From NCBI GenBank assembly GCA_905480565.1, contig CAJQQW010000364.1, forward strand, positions 1-9,500: 9,500 nucleotides of DNA, in the 5' to 3' direction. A program made the position numbers and the translations under genes. Source of the stretch: an uncultured Halioglobus sp. (GTDB taxonomy: Bacteria > Pseudomonadota > Gammaproteobacteria > Pseudomonadales > Halieaceae). Below, piece by piece: positions 1 through 6,973 of the stretch (positions are counted from its first letter, which is position 1; every line of letters starts with the position of its first letter). The notes below the pieces were generated by a model that ran no database searches, was not told the origin of the DNA, and worked only from the letters and a program-made list of their open reading frames with translations.

Positions 1-131
1 ACTGGCTTTAGGCCATCGCGCACGTCAGGGAGTGCCCGACCGACGATAACGCTCATCGCGTAATCGAGGTAAGACTTCTTCATCTCGTCCTCGATGTTGA
101 CGGGCAGTATTTCTTTGGCTATTTCACCCAT
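1..131 (-). CDS. gyrA: DNA gyrase subunit A, N-terminal fragment (runs off the left edge)
   Basis: This is the 5' end of the gene for the breakage-reunion subunit of DNA gyrase, which introduces negative supercoils in the nucleoid as an A2B2 complex with GyrB. Only 43 codons are in the window. They start [20 protein letters not shown] and continue with the strongly conserved stretch [20 protein letters not shown], which is diagnostic of GyrA (ParC differs here). The quinolone-resistance region and the catalytic tyrosine lie outside the window. The ATG at 131-129 is preceded by AAGGAAG (147-141 on the minus strand) at 9-nt spacing, a good ribosome-binding site. The gene is divergent from mtaD. 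In Pseudomonas mtnA lies between gyrA and mtaD, but here it does not. Confidence 0.97.
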   Translation of the reverse strand, partial: MGEIAKEILPVNIEDEMKKSYLDYAMSVIVGRALPDVRDGLKP

Positions 132-248
132 GTGCTACAACTTCCTTGAGGGACTGCGAACGCATTTTATCTGGCGCGACCAGGTCTCTTGAACGGACCA
201 TTTCCGGCGCGTATTCACGTGCTCTGCGAACCTTGAATCGGAGGTCGA

Positions 249-254
249 ATTATA
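249..254 (-). promoter_or_regulatory. Candidate gyrA -10 box
   Basis: On the minus strand these six bases read TATAAT, a perfect sigma-70 -10 hexamer, about 118 bp upstream of the gyrA ATG. No good -35 is present 16-18 bp further upstream (the sequence there is GC-rich), so the call rests on the -10 alone. It lies downstream of the hairpin-T6 element at 318-291, which would shield it from upstream minus-strand transcription. Confidence 0.35.
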
Positions 255-290
255 CGTGAATTTACGCCCTCCCCGCTACGCTTTATCACT

Positions 291-318
291 AAAAAACGCG
301 CGCCGGGAGGACCGCGCG
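291..318 (-). terminator. Candidate rho-independent terminator facing gyrA
   Basis: Read on the minus strand, CGCGCG (318-313) pairs perfectly with CGCGCG (302-297) across a 10-nt loop and is followed at once by TTTTTT (296-291). A short GC-only stem with a T6 tract is the layout of an intrinsic terminator. No gene on the minus strand ends upstream of it: the sequence there is the antisense of mtaD. It could insulate gyrA from antisense transcription, act in a long gyrA leader, or be left over from a lost gene. The stem is only 6 bp, so the call is moderate. Confidence 0.4.
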
Positions 319-428
319 GAGGCATTTGCGGTTATACTCTGCCGCAGACCGCTTCCGCCGCCTGAGCTTCACTGCCTCATGGCACTCAATCAAGGGAACA
401 CGCGCGCTGGACAACGGGAAGATTTCTC

Positions 429-1769
429 ATGGCCCCATCAATCACAACTGCGGACCTTCTGCTCAGACCACGCTGGATCGTGCCTGTTATACCCCGTGGA
501 GTGGTGCTTGAAGACCACTGTCTGGCCATTACGGGCGACAGTATTTCCGCCCTGCTGCCAAGACAGGAGGCTGACAAACTTGACGCGCGGGAGATTATTG
601 ATCTGCCCGGACAGGTACTTACGCCGGGGTTGGTCAACTGCCACGGGCATGCCGGAATGAGCCTTTTGCGAGGTTTTGCAGACGATTTACCATTGATGCC
701 CTGGCTGCAGGATCATATCTGGCCCGCCGAAAAAGCGCACGTCAGTGCACAATTCGCCGCCGACGGCATGGAACTGGCGGTTGCAGAGATGACCCGCAGC
801 GGCACCACCACCTTTTCTGACCAGTTCCTGTTTCCCGATACGGGGGCTTCGACAGCGCAAAGACTCGGCATTCGCAGCCAGATCGCGTTTCCCATCTGGA
901 ATTTCGCCACGCAGTGGGCCAACAATACGGATGAATACATCAGTAAAGGTCTCGCTGTGCGCGACCAATTCAAACATAGCCCATTAGTGCATATCGCGTT
1001 TGGGCCTCACGCACCTTACACAGTCGAAGAAAAAGATCTCGCCCGGGTTGCCATCCTAGCGTCCGAACTGGATGCCGTGATTCATATTCATCTGCATGAA
1101 ACGCGCGAAGAGGTGTTACAGGCGGTGGAACAGAACGGCGAACGCCCGCTGGATACGCTGCACCGGATTGGACTACTCGGACCCCGAACACAGTGCGTGC
1201 ATATGACAGACCTAGGAAGCCAGGATATCGAACTGCTGGCGGCTACGGGCAGTCACGTGGTGCACTGCCCTCAATCCAATATGAAATTAGCCTCTGGAAT
1301 CTGCCGGGTCACCGAACTGATGGCTCAGGGTATTAACGTCGCGCTGGGCACGGACAGTGCAGCCAGCAATAACGACCTCAACCTGTTTGGCGAAATGCAG
1401 GCAGCCGCCCTGCTGGCTAAAGTAGCCGCAATGGATGCGGCCACCCTGCCTGCGGCGGACGCACTGGCTATGGCAACCATTAATGGGGCCAGGGCAATGG
1501 GCCTAGAGGAACAAATCGGCAGTCTCGAACCAGGCAAGCAGGCCGATGTGATCGCTGTCGACCTCACAGGTCCCGAAACACAGCCCGTTTACAATCCAAT
1601 GTCACAGTTGGTCTACTCATGCAATGGCAGCCAGGTGACGCAAAGCTGGGTGGCAGGACAGGCGGTGATGCGCGACCGAGAGCTATTGCATATTGATCTG
1701 GACGCATTAGCCACCCGTGTTGACGACTGGCAACAGCGCATTAACGCCACACCGAGAGGACGACAATGA
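429..1769 (+). CDS. mtaD: 5-methylthioadenosine / S-adenosylhomocysteine deaminase (TRZ/ATZ amidohydrolase family)
   Basis: This cytosolic zinc-dependent deaminase converts 5'-methylthioadenosine (and in relatives S-adenosylhomocysteine) to the inosine derivative, recycling by-products of S-adenosylmethionine. The 446-residue length fits the family. Visible amidohydrolase features are the metal motif CHGH (71-74), GPHAPYT (192-198), the metal-ligand segment HLHE (221-224), CPQSN (280-284) and GTDSAASNND (307-316), whose Asp is the usual last metal and catalytic residue. The C-terminal GSLEPGKQADVIAVD is the standard composite-domain signature. ATG 429 has GGGAAG seven bases upstream. The stop overlaps the ubiG start as ATGA. 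The gyrA-ubiG-mupP context matches the Pseudomonas MTA deaminase, which supports the symbol. Substrate preference between MTA and SAH cannot be read from the sequence, and a related amidohydrolase activity cannot be fully excluded. Confidence 0.88.
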   Translation: MAPSITTADLLLRPRWIVPVIPRGVVLEDHCLAITGDSISALLPRQEADKLDAREIIDLPGQVLTPGLVNCHGHAGMSLLRGFADDLPLMPWLQDHIWPAEKAHVSAQFAADGMELAVAEMTRSGTTTFSDQFLFPDTGASTAQRLGIRSQIAFPIWNFATQWANNTDEYISKGLAVRDQFKHSPLVHIAFGPHAPYTVEEKDLARVAILASELDAVIHIHLHETREEVLQAVEQNGERPLDTLHRIGLLGPRTQCVHMTDLGSQDIELLAATGSHVVHCPQSNMKLASGICRVTELMAQGINVALGTDSAASNNDLNLFGEMQAAALLAKVAAMDAATLPAADALAMATINGARAMGLEEQIGSLEPGKQADVIAVDLTGPETQPVYNPMSQLVYSCNGSQVTQSWVAGQAVMRDRELLHIDLDALATRVDDWQQRINATPRGRQ

Positions 1770-2479
1770 ACAATCCGGCTAATGTGGACCTACAGGAAAT
1801 TGCAAAATTCGAGGCATTTGCCTCCCGCTGGTGGGATCACAGTGGCGAATTTCGACCCCTGCACGAAATCAACCCGCTGCGGGCCAACTTCATCGATCAA
1901 CACTCTCCCGTAGCGGGGAAACGCCTGGTGGACGTCGGATGCGGAGGCGGTATTCTGGCTGAGTCTATGGCCCAGCGCGGTGCCGCAGTGACAGGCATAG
2001 ACATGGGTGAAGCGCCCCTGTCCGTCGCCAGGATGCACGGACTGGAATCAGGGGTAGAGGTGAACTACCGGCAAAGTACCGCAGAAGATCTCGCTGCCGA
2101 GGAAGCGGGGACCTACGATATTGTCTGCTGTCTCGAAATGCTGGAGCATGTGCCAGACCCTGGCGCGGTCATTGCCGCCTGCGCCGCACTGGCGCGCCCC
2201 GGTGGCTCGCTGTATTTCTCCACAATCAATCGCAACGCGAAAGCCTTTGCTTTCGCTATTGTCGGCGCCGAGCACATCTTGAAACTATTACCCGCAGGCA
2301 CACATGAGTACGCTAAATTTATTAAGCCCTCAGAACTTGCCGGGTGGTTGCGTGAGGCCGGGCTGGTCCTAGAGGGTATGACCGGGCTGACCTACAATCC
2401 CCTGACCGGTCGTTACCGACTTAATGACAGGGACGTGAGTGTGAATTACATGGTCCGTGCGAGCAAGCCCGATCAATGA
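1766..2479 (+). CDS. ubiG: Ubiquinone biosynthesis 3-O-methyltransferase UbiG
   Basis: UbiG carries out both O-methylations of the ubiquinone ring, using S-adenosylmethionine and releasing S-adenosylhomocysteine. It works in the cytosol at the membrane face with the other Ubi proteins. The 237-residue protein has the class I methyltransferase glycine loop DVGCGGG (56-62), the acidic ribose-binding residue in TGIDMG (Asp79), CLEMLEHVPDP (122-132) and the UbiG-typical FSTINRN (151-157). The segment from about 162 to 190 with HEYAKFIKP matches the UbiG insertion linked to membrane association in the E. coli enzyme. The N-terminal KFEAFASRWWD is also characteristic. Its start lies inside the mtaD stop (ATGA) with GAGAGGA just upstream, so the two are translationally coupled. 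Being cotranscribed with an MTA/SAH deaminase fits disposal of the inhibitory SAH product (inference). Confidence 0.96.
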   Translation: MNNPANVDLQEIAKFEAFASRWWDHSGEFRPLHEINPLRANFIDQHSPVAGKRLVDVGCGGGILAESMAQRGAAVTGIDMGEAPLSVARMHGLESGVEVNYRQSTAEDLAAEEAGTYDIVCCLEMLEHVPDPGAVIAACAALARPGGSLYFSTINRNAKAFAFAIVGAEHILKLLPAGTHEYAKFIKPSELAGWLREAGLVLEGMTGLTYNPLTGRYRLNDRDVSVNYMVRASKPDQ

Positions 2480-3165
2480 ATCATGACAAAAAGCGTTTCA
2501 CAGGCACACTGAAGGCCGTGCTTTTCGATCTCGATGGCACGCTGGTTGATACCGCCGACGAATTTGTACCGGTGGTACAAACCCTGCGCGCAGAAAATGG
2601 CCGGGGGCCGATGGAGCCCGGCAGAATTCGCTCCTCGGTATCCAACGGCGCTCGGGCATTGGTCAGTCTCGGGCTAAGCATCACTGAGGATACGCCCGGT
2701 TTCGAGGAAAAGCGCCTGCGATTACTCGAGCTTTACAGCGAGATAATAGGGACTCTCGCCTCACCCTACCCCGGCATCAACTCCCTGCTACACGCGCTGC
2801 AAGCCCGCGGCATACGCTGGGGAATATCTACCAACAAACCGCGCCCCTACACCGAGCCTCTGCTTGAAAAACTGAATATTAAACCTGCACCCGGCAGTGT
2901 TGTCTGCCCGGAGGACGTTACGCACCGTAAACCCCATCCGGAATCACTGTACAAAAACTGCAAACAGCTCCAATGCGCACCGCACGAGGCGATATATATC
3001 GGCGATCACCGCCGTGATATCGAGGCTGGCAAGCGTGCCGGCATGTTTACTATTGCCGCCGCTTACGGGTACATAGAACCCGACGATAATGCCGCAGATT
3101 GGGGCGCCGATGCGCAGGCAAACAGCAGCGAGGCGCTAGCTGAAATGATTCTTGGAAATCACTGA
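2476..3165 (+). CDS. mupP: N-acetylmuramic acid 6-phosphate phosphatase MupP (HAD family)
   Basis: MupP dephosphorylates MurNAc-6-phosphate to MurNAc in the peptidoglycan-recycling bypass that feeds AmgK and MurU, and so affects intrinsic fosfomycin resistance in pseudomonads. The 229-residue protein is a HAD hydrolase with a small helical cap. Motif I is DLDGT (18-22, nucleophile Asp18 and acid/base Asp20), motif II STN (118-120), motif III Lys152 in RKPHP, and motif IV GDHRRD (176-181). Sequence alone would equally allow phosphoglycolate phosphatase (Gph). The position between ubiG and yciK in the gyrA neighbourhood, where Pseudomonas MupP lies, favours MupP. The ATG overlaps the ubiG stop by 4 bp and has only a weak ribosome-binding site, which suggests coupling to ubiG. 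Confidence 0.82.
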   Translation: MNHDKKRFTGTLKAVLFDLDGTLVDTADEFVPVVQTLRAENGRGPMEPGRIRSSVSNGARALVSLGLSITEDTPGFEEKRLRLLELYSEIIGTLASPYPGINSLLHALQARGIRWGISTNKPRPYTEPLLEKLNIKPAPGSVVCPEDVTHRKPHPESLYKNCKQLQCAPHEAIYIGDHRRDIEAGKRAGMFTIAAAYGYIEPDDNAADWGADAQANSSEALAEMILGNH

Positions 3166-3176
3166 CAGGATGCACC

Positions 3177-3935
3177 ATGGACGTTTCGATAATACCCAAC
3201 GATTACCAACCTCGCGCAGACCTGATGCAAGGAAAGAACATTCTAGTTACCGGCGCCGGTGATGGTATCGGACGCGCAGCTGCCATGGCCTATGCCGCAC
3301 ATGGTGCCACGGTGCTATTACTGGGGCGCACCGCAAGTAAACTCGAGGCGGTATACGATGCAATCGAAGCTTCCGGCGCTCCCACGCCAGCCATGATCGA
3401 GATGGATTTCGCCACCGCCCCGGAAGAGAGCTACACCAGCCTCGCGAATGAACTCGGGAATGAGTTCCAGCATCTCGATGGACTACTGCACAACGCGGCA
3501 TTGCTGGGCGATCGCCGATCTATACAAAGTGCGGGGTACGCCGACTGGCAGAACGTTATGCAGGTCAATGTGAACGCCCAGTTCATTCTTACGCGTACCT
3601 TACTACCGCTGTTAAACCTTGCGAAAAGCGCATCGTTGATTTTCACTTCCTCCTCAGTGGGGCGTGTTGGCAAGGCATACTGGGGCTCCTATGCCGTCTC
3701 TAAATTTGCCACTGAAGGCTTAATGCAAGTGCTGGCCGGGGAACTTGAAAATACATCCAACATCAGGGTGAACAGCCTCAACCCCAGGGCGACCAACACC
3801 GCAATGCGCCGGGCCGCGTTCCCAGCGGAAACACCCACCGACAATCCGTCGCCGGAAGACATCATGCAGGGCTATCTATTCCTTATGGGCGAGGACAGCG
3901 CTGGGATTACCGGCAGAACGTTTGACGTCCGTTAG
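3177..3935 (+). CDS. yciK: YciK-type short-chain dehydrogenase/reductase
   Basis: This NAD(P)-dependent classical short-chain dehydrogenase is of the YciK family; the physiological substrate is unknown. The 252 residues equal the length of E. coli YciK. Visible features are the Rossmann loop TGAGDGIG (25-32), the acidic MDFA (76-79), NAAL (106-109), the SSS strand (158-160) and the catalytic YAVSK (172-176, Tyr172 and Lys176). The proximal PRATNTAM (203-210) follows the usual cofactor-loop position. The start at 3177 has CAGGA six bases upstream and begins 11 bp after mupP, so it is probably the last gene of the mtaD operon. Its stop overlaps the stop of convergent rluB by 4 bp. The residues N-terminal of the Rossmann fold (about 20) are normal for this family. 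Confidence 0.9.
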   Translation: MDVSIIPNDYQPRADLMQGKNILVTGAGDGIGRAAAMAYAAHGATVLLLGRTASKLEAVYDAIEASGAPTPAMIEMDFATAPEESYTSLANELGNEFQHLDGLLHNAALLGDRRSIQSAGYADWQNVMQVNVNAQFILTRTLLPLLNLAKSASLIFTSSSVGRVGKAYWGSYAVSKFATEGLMQVLAGELENTSNIRVNSLNPRATNTAMRRAAFPAETPTDNPSPEDIMQGYLFLMGEDSAGITGRTFDVR

Positions 3936-4837
3936 CGTCCGCCTTTCCGCGCTGCGCCACGACCAGTGCGCTTGCCAAACTGACGCTCCATAACGTCTCG
4001 CTCTCTGGCCGTGGCCCGCTTGATTTTTTTCGTTGGCAAATCGACCAGACGATACAATGACTTGATATCGGCTTCGTCCATTTCCTGCCACTGCCCCTGC
4101 TTTACTCTTGAAGGTATAAATATGTTGCCGTAACGCACGCGCTTAAGGCGCGACACTGTCAGCCCCTGGGATTCCCATAGACGTCTCACCTCGCGATTAC
4201 GGCCCTCCATCAACACCACGTAATACCAGCGGTTTATCCCGTCACCTTCACCTTTCTGAATATCGGTAAAACGCGCTACCCCATCGTCCAGCATCACACC
4301 TTCGAGCATACTTTGCAGCATATCAGGCTTCACCTCTCCCATGACACGCACCATGTATTCTCTCTCAACCTGAGAAGAGGGATGCATCAAACCGTTGGCC
4401 AGCTCTCCATCGGTGGTAAAGAGCAACAAGCCGGAGGTATTAAAGTCGAGACGGCCAACTGAAATCCAACGACCCGGCTTGAGCGGCGGCAAGCGCCTGA
4501 ACACCGTAGGGCGCCCTTCCGGATCGTCTCGAGAACAAATTTCACCGGTGGGTTTATGGTAGAGAATACAGCGCACTTCCTCGGCAGCACCGGTTGCCAG
4601 AGGGCGGCCATCGACGCTGATACGGTCACGATCTCCGACCCGGTCACCCAATGTGGCAGCCTTGCCGTTCACCATTATCCTGCGCGCTTCGATCCACCGC
4701 TCCATCTCGCGCCGAGAGCCATAGCCCGCGCGTGCCAGTACTTTCTGCAATTTCTCACCCGCAACAGGCGGTGACACTTCGCTCGTCGAAGATTGTGGCG
4801 GGCGGCCGGGCGCACGCCTGGTGGTCTTGTCAGGCAT
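3932..4837 (-). CDS. rluB: 23S rRNA pseudouridine synthase RluB
   Basis: This RsuA-family enzyme isomerises a uridine (2605 in E. coli numbering) of 23S rRNA to pseudouridine during large-subunit assembly. The 301-residue protein has an S4 RNA-binding domain at about 27-75 (EKLQKVLARAGYGSRREME). The catalytic motif is GRLDFNTSGLLLFTTDG (128-144, nucleophile Asp131) and the family motif GRNREVRRL is at 212-220. The first 26 residues are Pro/Ser/Arg-rich and the last 30 very basic, which is common for RluB tails and suits RNA binding. ATG 4837 lies 5 bp after the scpB stop and has a poor ribosome-binding site, so translation is probably coupled to scpB. RluE and RluF are related alternatives, but the scpA-scpB-rluB order and tail length favour RluB. 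Confidence 0.92.
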   Translation of the reverse strand: MPDKTTRRAPGRPPQSSTSEVSPPVAGEKLQKVLARAGYGSRREMERWIEARRIMVNGKAATLGDRVGDRDRISVDGRPLATGAAEEVRCILYHKPTGEICSRDDPEGRPTVFRRLPPLKPGRWISVGRLDFNTSGLLLFTTDGELANGLMHPSSQVEREYMVRVMGEVKPDMLQSMLEGVMLDDGVARFTDIQKGEGDGINRWYYVVLMEGRNREVRRLWESQGLTVSRLKRVRYGNIFIPSRVKQGQWQEMDEADIKSLYRLVDLPTKKIKRATARERDVMERQFGKRTGRGAARKGGR

Positions 4838-4842
4838 GCCAA

Positions 4843-5634
4843 TCAGGTCTGCGGGTTGGGGTCTGGCGGAAACGCGTCACGGGGTTCTTCGGATTCAAAG
4901 CCGGCGGATTCATTGCACTCGGCCTCGCCATCACCGTCCGGGACCGCGCGCTGTTCGAGGTCCTCTGCAGCCTCGGCCAGTGTAAGAGATTCGGGCTCCT
5001 GGTCTGTTGTTGCGTGCTCAGTGCCCCCCACGACGGCGAGACTGGGGCGATCTTCATCGCCCTCAGCTGTCTGCAGTTCGCCAAAACCGAGCTCCGCATT
5101 CAGTGTGTCCAGGTCACGGATTTCGGCGAGGGCGGGCAACTGGTCCAGGCTTTTCAGATTGAAATAATCCAGAAACTGTTTGGTCGTAGCGTACATAGCG
5201 GGGCGACCGGGAACATCCCGATGGCCCACAACGCGGATCCACTCACGCTCATGGAGCGTTTTAATAATGTTCGTGCTGACCGCTACCCCGCGAATTTCTT
5301 CGATTTCACCCCGGGTAATCGGTTGTCGATAGGCCATAAGCGCCAGGGTTTCTAATAATGCACGGGTATAACGCTGGGGTCGCTCGTGCCAGAGCCGCTG
5401 GACCCAGGGTGCAAGAGGCTGGCGCACCTGGAAGCGAAAACCACTAGCCACTTCCAGCAATTCAAAGCCACGCCCGTCACAACGATCCGCTATTTCTTTG
5501 AGCGCCTCACGAATCTCCGCTTTCTCCGGCCGCTCATGTGTCTCAAACAGATCAGCGAGCTGCGACACCGTCAACGCCTTGCCCGCCGCCAGCAGAGCTC
5601 CCTCGAGAATCTGTACCAAGCCTGTTTCCGACAT
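4843..5634 (-). CDS. scpB: Segregation and condensation protein ScpB
   Basis: ScpB binds the middle of the ScpA kleisin as a dimer and supports the Smc condensin that organises newly replicated origins. The N-terminal half holds two winged-helix domains (about 1-80 and 90-160), with the signature ETLALMAYRQPITRGEIEE (95-113) and GRPAMYATT (143-151). Residues from about 185 to 263 are an acidic, low-complexity tail, variable in this family and probably disordered. The frame stays open upstream to an ATG at 5688, which would overlap scpA by about 50 bp. I chose ATG 5634 because it has GGAG four bases upstream, starts one base after the scpA stop and begins MSETGLVQILEGALLAAGK, the usual ScpB start. 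It is the second gene of the scpA-scpB-rluB operon. Confidence 0.93.
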   Translation of the reverse strand: MSETGLVQILEGALLAAGKALTVSQLADLFETHERPEKAEIREALKEIADRCDGRGFELLEVASGFRFQVRQPLAPWVQRLWHERPQRYTRALLETLALMAYRQPITRGEIEEIRGVAVSTNIIKTLHEREWIRVVGHRDVPGRPAMYATTKQFLDYFNLKSLDQLPALAEIRDLDTLNAELGFGELQTAEGDEDRPSLAVVGGTEHATTDQEPESLTLAEAAEDLEQRAVPDGDGEAECNESAGFESEEPRDAFPPDPNPQT

Positions 5635-5635
5635 A

Positions 5636-6406
5636 TTACTCCGCCCTTGCCTTGACGTGGATGGGACCGAAACTCTCCGTCTGCACAATTTCCACCAGAG
5701 CTTCTTTAATCAATTCCATTAACGCCAGAAACGTCACAACCACCCCCAGCCGACCCTCAGTTACGCTGAATAACGATACGAAGGGTACAAATTGCTCCCC
5801 CGTCAAACGCTCGAGGACCTCACTCATGCGCTCCCGCGTGGACAACACCTCGCGTGTCACATGGTGACTGGCGAACATATCGGCGCGGCGCATAACCTCG
5901 CTGAGGGCAAGCAATAATTCACGCATCTCGACATCAGGATCCGGTCGCGCCCGATTAATCTCTGGCGGCTCTGCACTCGCCACCCAGCTATTGCGCTCCT
6001 GTCTCGGTAGCTCCTCAATTTCTTCGGCAGCTTTCTTGAAACGCTCATATTCCTGCAGACGACGAATCAACTGTGCCCGAGGATCCTCCTCGTCTTCGTC
6101 CACATCGGCGGAGCGTGGTAACAGCATCCGTGACTTGATTTCCGCCAGCATCGCCGCCATCAATAGGTACTCCGCTGCCAGCTCAAACTGCATGGCATCC
6201 ATGAGCTCGACATATTCCATGTACTGATCGGTGATACGGGAAACGTCAATATCCAGAATATCGATATTCTGACGCTTGATCAGGTAGAGGAGTAAGTCCA
6301 ACGGACCCTCGAAAGCCTCAAGGATAACGGCAAGGGCCTGCGGTGGTATGTAGAGGTCCTTTGGAAGCTCAGTAAGGGCCTGCCCCATCACGATAGCGAA
6401 GGGCAT
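5636..6406 (-). CDS. scpA: Segregation and condensation protein ScpA (kleisin)
   Basis: ScpA is the kleisin that bridges the Smc head domains and binds ScpB, forming the bacterial condensin used in chromosome compaction and segregation. The diagnostic FEGPLDLLLYLI is at 32-43, followed by KRQNIDILDIDVSRITDQYM and EYLLMAAMLAEIKSRMLLP. The C-terminal winged helix is near the end (EGRLGVVVTFLALMELIKE). ATG 6406 has AGGAAG a few bases upstream and gives 256 residues starting MPFAIVMGQ; the following ELPKDLYIPP segment resembles the N-terminus of other gammaproteobacterial ScpA proteins. A longer version from a TTG at 6559 would add 51 Pro/Gln/Glu-rich residues but has a weak ribosome-binding site. 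A TATACT box at 6575-6570 would place a transcript start almost on that TTG, so I favour the shorter protein. A one-base gap to scpB implies coupling. Confidence 0.92.
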   Translation of the reverse strand: MPFAIVMGQALTELPKDLYIPPQALAVILEAFEGPLDLLLYLIKRQNIDILDIDVSRITDQYMEYVELMDAMQFELAAEYLLMAAMLAEIKSRMLLPRSADVDEDEEDPRAQLIRRLQEYERFKKAAEEIEELPRQERNSWVASAEPPEINRARPDPDVEMRELLLALSEVMRRADMFASHHVTREVLSTRERMSEVLERLTGEQFVPFVSLFSVTEGRLGVVVTFLALMELIKEALVEIVQTESFGPIHVKARAE

Positions 6407-6640
6407 TTCTTCCTGCTGAGGCTGGGTTTCGAGGGGTGGAGAAAGATTTTGAGGGGGTGAGGAGACCCGGTTCGCATCTTCCTGCGCACCCGCTGTCTGT
6501 GCCTCCGGCGCAGCGCCGGGGTTGGTTTCGTTTCCTGACACCGTGATTTCTGCTCCCAACGTTTCTTCAAGTATACCTGAGAATGGCTCGGAATAGTGAG
6601 GAGGATCAAAGCAATATTTGCCATTGGATACCCCCCGCGT

Positions 6641-6660
6641 CTTGCAGCGGGTGCTGCGAG
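6641..6660. other. Perfectly placed 8-bp stem-loop, function unknown
   Basis: CTTGCAGC (6641-6648) pairs with GCTGCGAG (6653-6660) across a GGGT loop, with a single G-U or A-C mismatch depending on the strand. There is no T-tract on either side, so it does not look like an intrinsic terminator. It lies between the presumed scpA and tRNA-Arg promoters, so it may be untranscribed DNA. Confidence 0.3.
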
Positions 6661-6736
6661 GGTCAGATTGCGCGCAAATGGGTGAGTGATTACGGCCGTT
6701 GTCAGCATTGGTTCTTCCGCAAGCGCCAGAAATCTA

Positions 6737-6742
6737 TATAAT
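6737..6742 (+). promoter_or_regulatory. Candidate -10 box of the tRNA-Arg promoter
   Basis: TATAAT, a perfect -10 hexamer, ends 11 bp before the first base of the mature tRNA, so the primary transcript would have a 5' leader of only a few bases. The -35 region is weak: a TTC-rich stretch at 6712-6718 gives at best a poor match at 18-19 bp spacing. Stable-RNA promoters can depend on upstream activation, which would fit. Confidence 0.5.
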
Positions 6743-6753
6743 CGAACCTGTGT

Positions 6754-6830
6754 GCGCCCGTAGCTCAGCTGGATAGAGTAACTGGCTTCGAACCAGTTGG
6801 TCGGGAGTTCGAATCTCTCCGGGCGCGCCA
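6754..6830 (+). tRNA. tRNA-Arg (anticodon TCG), CCA encoded
   Basis: The 77-nt gene folds into a full cloverleaf. The acceptor stem is GCGCCCG (6754-6760) with CGGGCGC (6820-6826), followed by discriminator G and encoded CCA. The D arm is GCTC with GAGT, containing AGCTGGATA. The anticodon stem is ACTGG/CCAGT around the loop CTTCGAA, which gives anticodon TCG for arginine CGA (and related CGN) codons. The T arm is GGGAG/CTCTC with loop TTCGAAT and one G-U pair. All stems are intact and TTC is in the T loop, so it should be functional. It stands alone, divergent from scpA and upstream of the carbamoyltransferase cassette. No clear terminator follows it. Confidence 0.95.
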
Positions 6831-6973
6831 ATTTAATAAAAACTCTGAAGATGCATCGGCCATGCGCTCGCACCCTTCAGGACAATTCCCGGTCACGGCA
6901 TCTGGGAAACAGTGATTAGCAGTGAACAGATCTGCCTGCGAGTCCGGGGCGGCGCGCGGACATTAGCTCTTTT

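Larger units (their letters stand above)
132..428. other. Divergent intergenic region gyrA / mtaD
   Basis: This 297-bp stretch separates the divergent gyrA and mtaD starts and holds no convincing gene. It contains the gyrA ribosome-binding site (141-147), a TATAAT on the minus strand (254-249), a GC hairpin followed by T6 on the minus strand (318-291), a TATACT on the plus strand (333-338) and the mtaD ribosome-binding site GGGAAG (416-421). Open frames crossing it have no recognisable protein character and run into mtaD in the wrong frame. Neither -10-like box has a good -35 at normal spacing, so promoter positions are tentative. Confidence 0.6.
6407..6753. other. scpA upstream region / divergent from tRNA-Arg
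   Basis: This 347-bp stretch lies between the preferred scpA start and the tRNA-Arg gene. Positions 6407-6559 could encode a TTG-started, low-complexity N-terminal extension of ScpA. A minus-strand TATACT (6575-6570) could be the scpA -10. A hairpin occupies 6641-6660, and a TATAAT on the plus strand (6737-6742) precedes the tRNA. A minus-strand open frame running through the tRNA gives the familiar false product of an antisense tRNA and is not a gene. No other coding signal is seen. Confidence 0.5.

Noticed and set aside
213..261. Inverted repeat ATTCACGT (213-220) / ACGTGAAT (254-261), centres 41 bp apart, near the gyrA -10
   Set aside because: An 8-bp inverted match somewhere in a 300-bp region is expected about once by chance, and neither half resembles a regulator site I can name.
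256..660. Plus-strand open frame of 134 codons in the gyrA-mtaD region
   Set aside because: It overlaps the start of mtaD in a different frame, has no recognisable domain and no clear ribosome-binding site.
4651..5355. Plus-strand open frame of 234 codons opposite rluB and scpB
   Set aside because: It is the antisense shadow of two strongly recognisable genes; its Cys/Arg/Phe-rich composition has no domain character.
5635..5688. Upstream 18-codon extension of scpB from ATG 5688
   Set aside because: It would overlap the end of scpA, encodes an unlikely Arg/Ser-rich start, and the internal ATG at 5634 has a proper ribosome-binding site and the normal family start.
6388..6873. Minus-strand open frame of 161 codons across the tRNA
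   Set aside because: Its middle (ARPERFELPTNWFEASYSIQ) is the well-known false translation of the antisense strand of a tRNA gene, and its remainder overlaps scpA in another frame.
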